Shown one piece after another: positions 63,149-64,000 of a stretch of DNA of 64,000 bases. Origin of the DNA: Thereva unica (taxonomy: Eukaryota; Arthropoda; Insecta; Diptera; Therevidae); contig OX465282.1 in assembly GCA_949987705.1 (NCBI GenBank), positions 69,561,922-69,625,921 of the forward strand, read 5' to 3'. The translations under genes were made by a program, and so were the position numbers. The notes below the pieces were generated by a model. That model did not search any database. It worked only from the letters and a program-made list of their open reading frames with translations, and had not been told where the DNA came from. Numbering within the stretch: the first letter of the stretch is position 1; every line of letters begins with the position of its first letter.

Positions 63149-63391
63149 AAACTTCGCCGTCGCCTGGTCCCACGACCAGGGTGTGAAAGGAGGCGGGTAC
63201 TCGATCTGCCGAATTGACCAGAATCGGGGAACCGAAGAAACAGGGGAAGAGACCGCATTTTTCGAAGCGGCACCGACAGCAGCGTATCCATTGTTGGGAT
63301 GTCCCGCTCGGACCGAAAATACTGTAGAAGAAGATAGTCGCCCTTTCACGCCAACTAAAGGACCAAAGAAGAAGAAGAACGTAATATAGTA
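63149..63391 (+). repeat. Unclassified repeat, copy 2
   Basis: Matches 47940-48137. Here the plus strand is open for about 80 codons (RNFAVAWSHDQGVKGGGYSI ... Lys-rich end), whereas copy 1 has stops; the minus strand is also open. Whether it was ever coding is unknown. Confidence 0.55.
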
Positions 63392-63745
63392 TTTGCCCTT
63401 AAAAAAGGATAAAAACTAATATGTACATATATTATGTAGTTTCAAACACAACTTTTGAAGTTGTCTTCGTCTTTGAAGTCTCAAATGCAACTTTTACTTG
63501 TTTGGAGTAATTGATTTAGATTGACAGCAACGTACATACTTATATAAATCTACAATACCATTTATACATTTAAAGTAATTTAATGTAGAAAAATTAAATA
63601 TATGTATAGTACAATATTTATCTGTTAAAATAGCGTATAGTAGCAAGAATGTAGTGCTTCCCATTCATATGTTACGGCCTTTGAATAGAGAAGATAAGGA
63701 ACCGAAAATAGCGTACATGTACACGGATTTGAGGGAAGCACTTGA

Positions 63746-63840
63746 CGGTGATTAGACTGTTCGTTCCTACGTACGTTCCTCACGCCGTTCATCTAAAAGC
63801 TCGTGAGGAACGTACGTAGGAACGAACAGTGTAATCACCG
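63746..63840. repeat. Near-perfect hairpin, 39-bp arms
   Basis: Left arm 63746-63784 and right arm 63802-63840 are complementary at 38 of 39 positions, with a 17-base loop. The core GTTCGTTCCTACGTACGTTC is itself partly palindromic. It could be a minimal MITE or a hairpin RNA source. Confidence 0.8.
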
Positions 63841-63880
63841 TTCTTGGGATCAAGAAATTTCTCTCTAATTCTCTCCCTCC

Positions 63881-63936
63881 ACTTTAACCACAACAACAAA
63901 ATACATTGACTTTAACCACAACAACAAAATACATTG
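63881..63936 (+). repeat. Two tandem copies of a 28-bp unit
   Basis: ACTTTAACCACAACAACAAA-ATACATTG occurs twice in direct succession with no difference. Confidence 0.9.
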
Positions 63937-64000
63937 TCTAACCCGGACATAGGCGTAGTGAAATTTGTTCAGGTTTTGCGAAGGGTCTGCTTCAAACATT

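Noticed and set aside
63881..63936. CRISPR-like direct repeats
   Set aside because: Two adjoining 28-bp units without spacers in an insect genome; a simple tandem duplication.

Overview
The window is nuclear DNA of an insect, possibly a dipteran. The evidence is short GT-AG introns, strong AT bias, very dense transposable elements (BEL/Pao, gypsy/mag, RTE, Jockey/CR1-type LINEs, tRNA-SINEs, hAT, PIF/Harbinger, Tc1-like, Transib-like and Helitron) and insect-type orthologues of two conserved enzymes. No species can be named from sequence alone.

Three host genes can be read. (1) 6487-7648 (+) is a two-exon gene for a 366-residue protein with a short coiled N-terminus and an Asn/Ser-rich middle; its function is not recognised. 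(2) Spermine synthase (Sms, -) has exon 1 at 49619-49900 and exons 2-4 at 11634-10609. Joined in phase, these give a 365-residue enzyme, the normal family length. Its first intron is about 38 kb and holds most of the mobile DNA in the window. A second version of exon 2 with the same phases lies inside that intron at 42071-42182. (3) An INPP5E-type inositol polyphosphate 5-phosphatase (+) has five exons between 50821 and 62237, a 9.2 kb second intron and a C-terminal CaaX box. Sms and INPP5E are head to head, with about 920 bp between start codons.

Layout. 1-5950: Harbinger-like MITE, a 3.1 kb nest of inverted-repeat elements with 7-bp target duplication, and an RTE LINE cut by a solo LTR. 6487-8100: gene 1. 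8200-9030: small MITE and a tRNA-SINE. 10475-11634: 3' exons of Sms. 12338-19221: Harbinger remnant, SINE, and a BEL/Pao element inserted in the SINE and missing its 3' end. 19519-26773: a hAT-type element with perfect 8-bp duplications, swollen to 7.25 kb by a MITE, a 4.67 kb gypsy element and foldback elements. 27-37 kb: LINE, Tc1 and foldback fragments. 37.3-40.8 kb: hAT remnant with two indistinguishable Harbinger MITEs that split an open frame. 43.5-47.3 kb: LINE RNase H region and a Harbinger element, both carrying nested MITEs, including a Transib-like element ending in CACAGTG. 49.6-62.4 kb: Sms exon 1, shared promoter and INPP5E, whose intron 2 holds a second Transib-like element, two Helitrons, an 8-bp-TSD MITE family and LINE fragments. 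62.5-64 kb: small inverted-repeat elements and a near-perfect hairpin.

No CRISPR array, rRNA gene or convincing functional tRNA gene was seen. Exon boundaries and element limits were read by eye.
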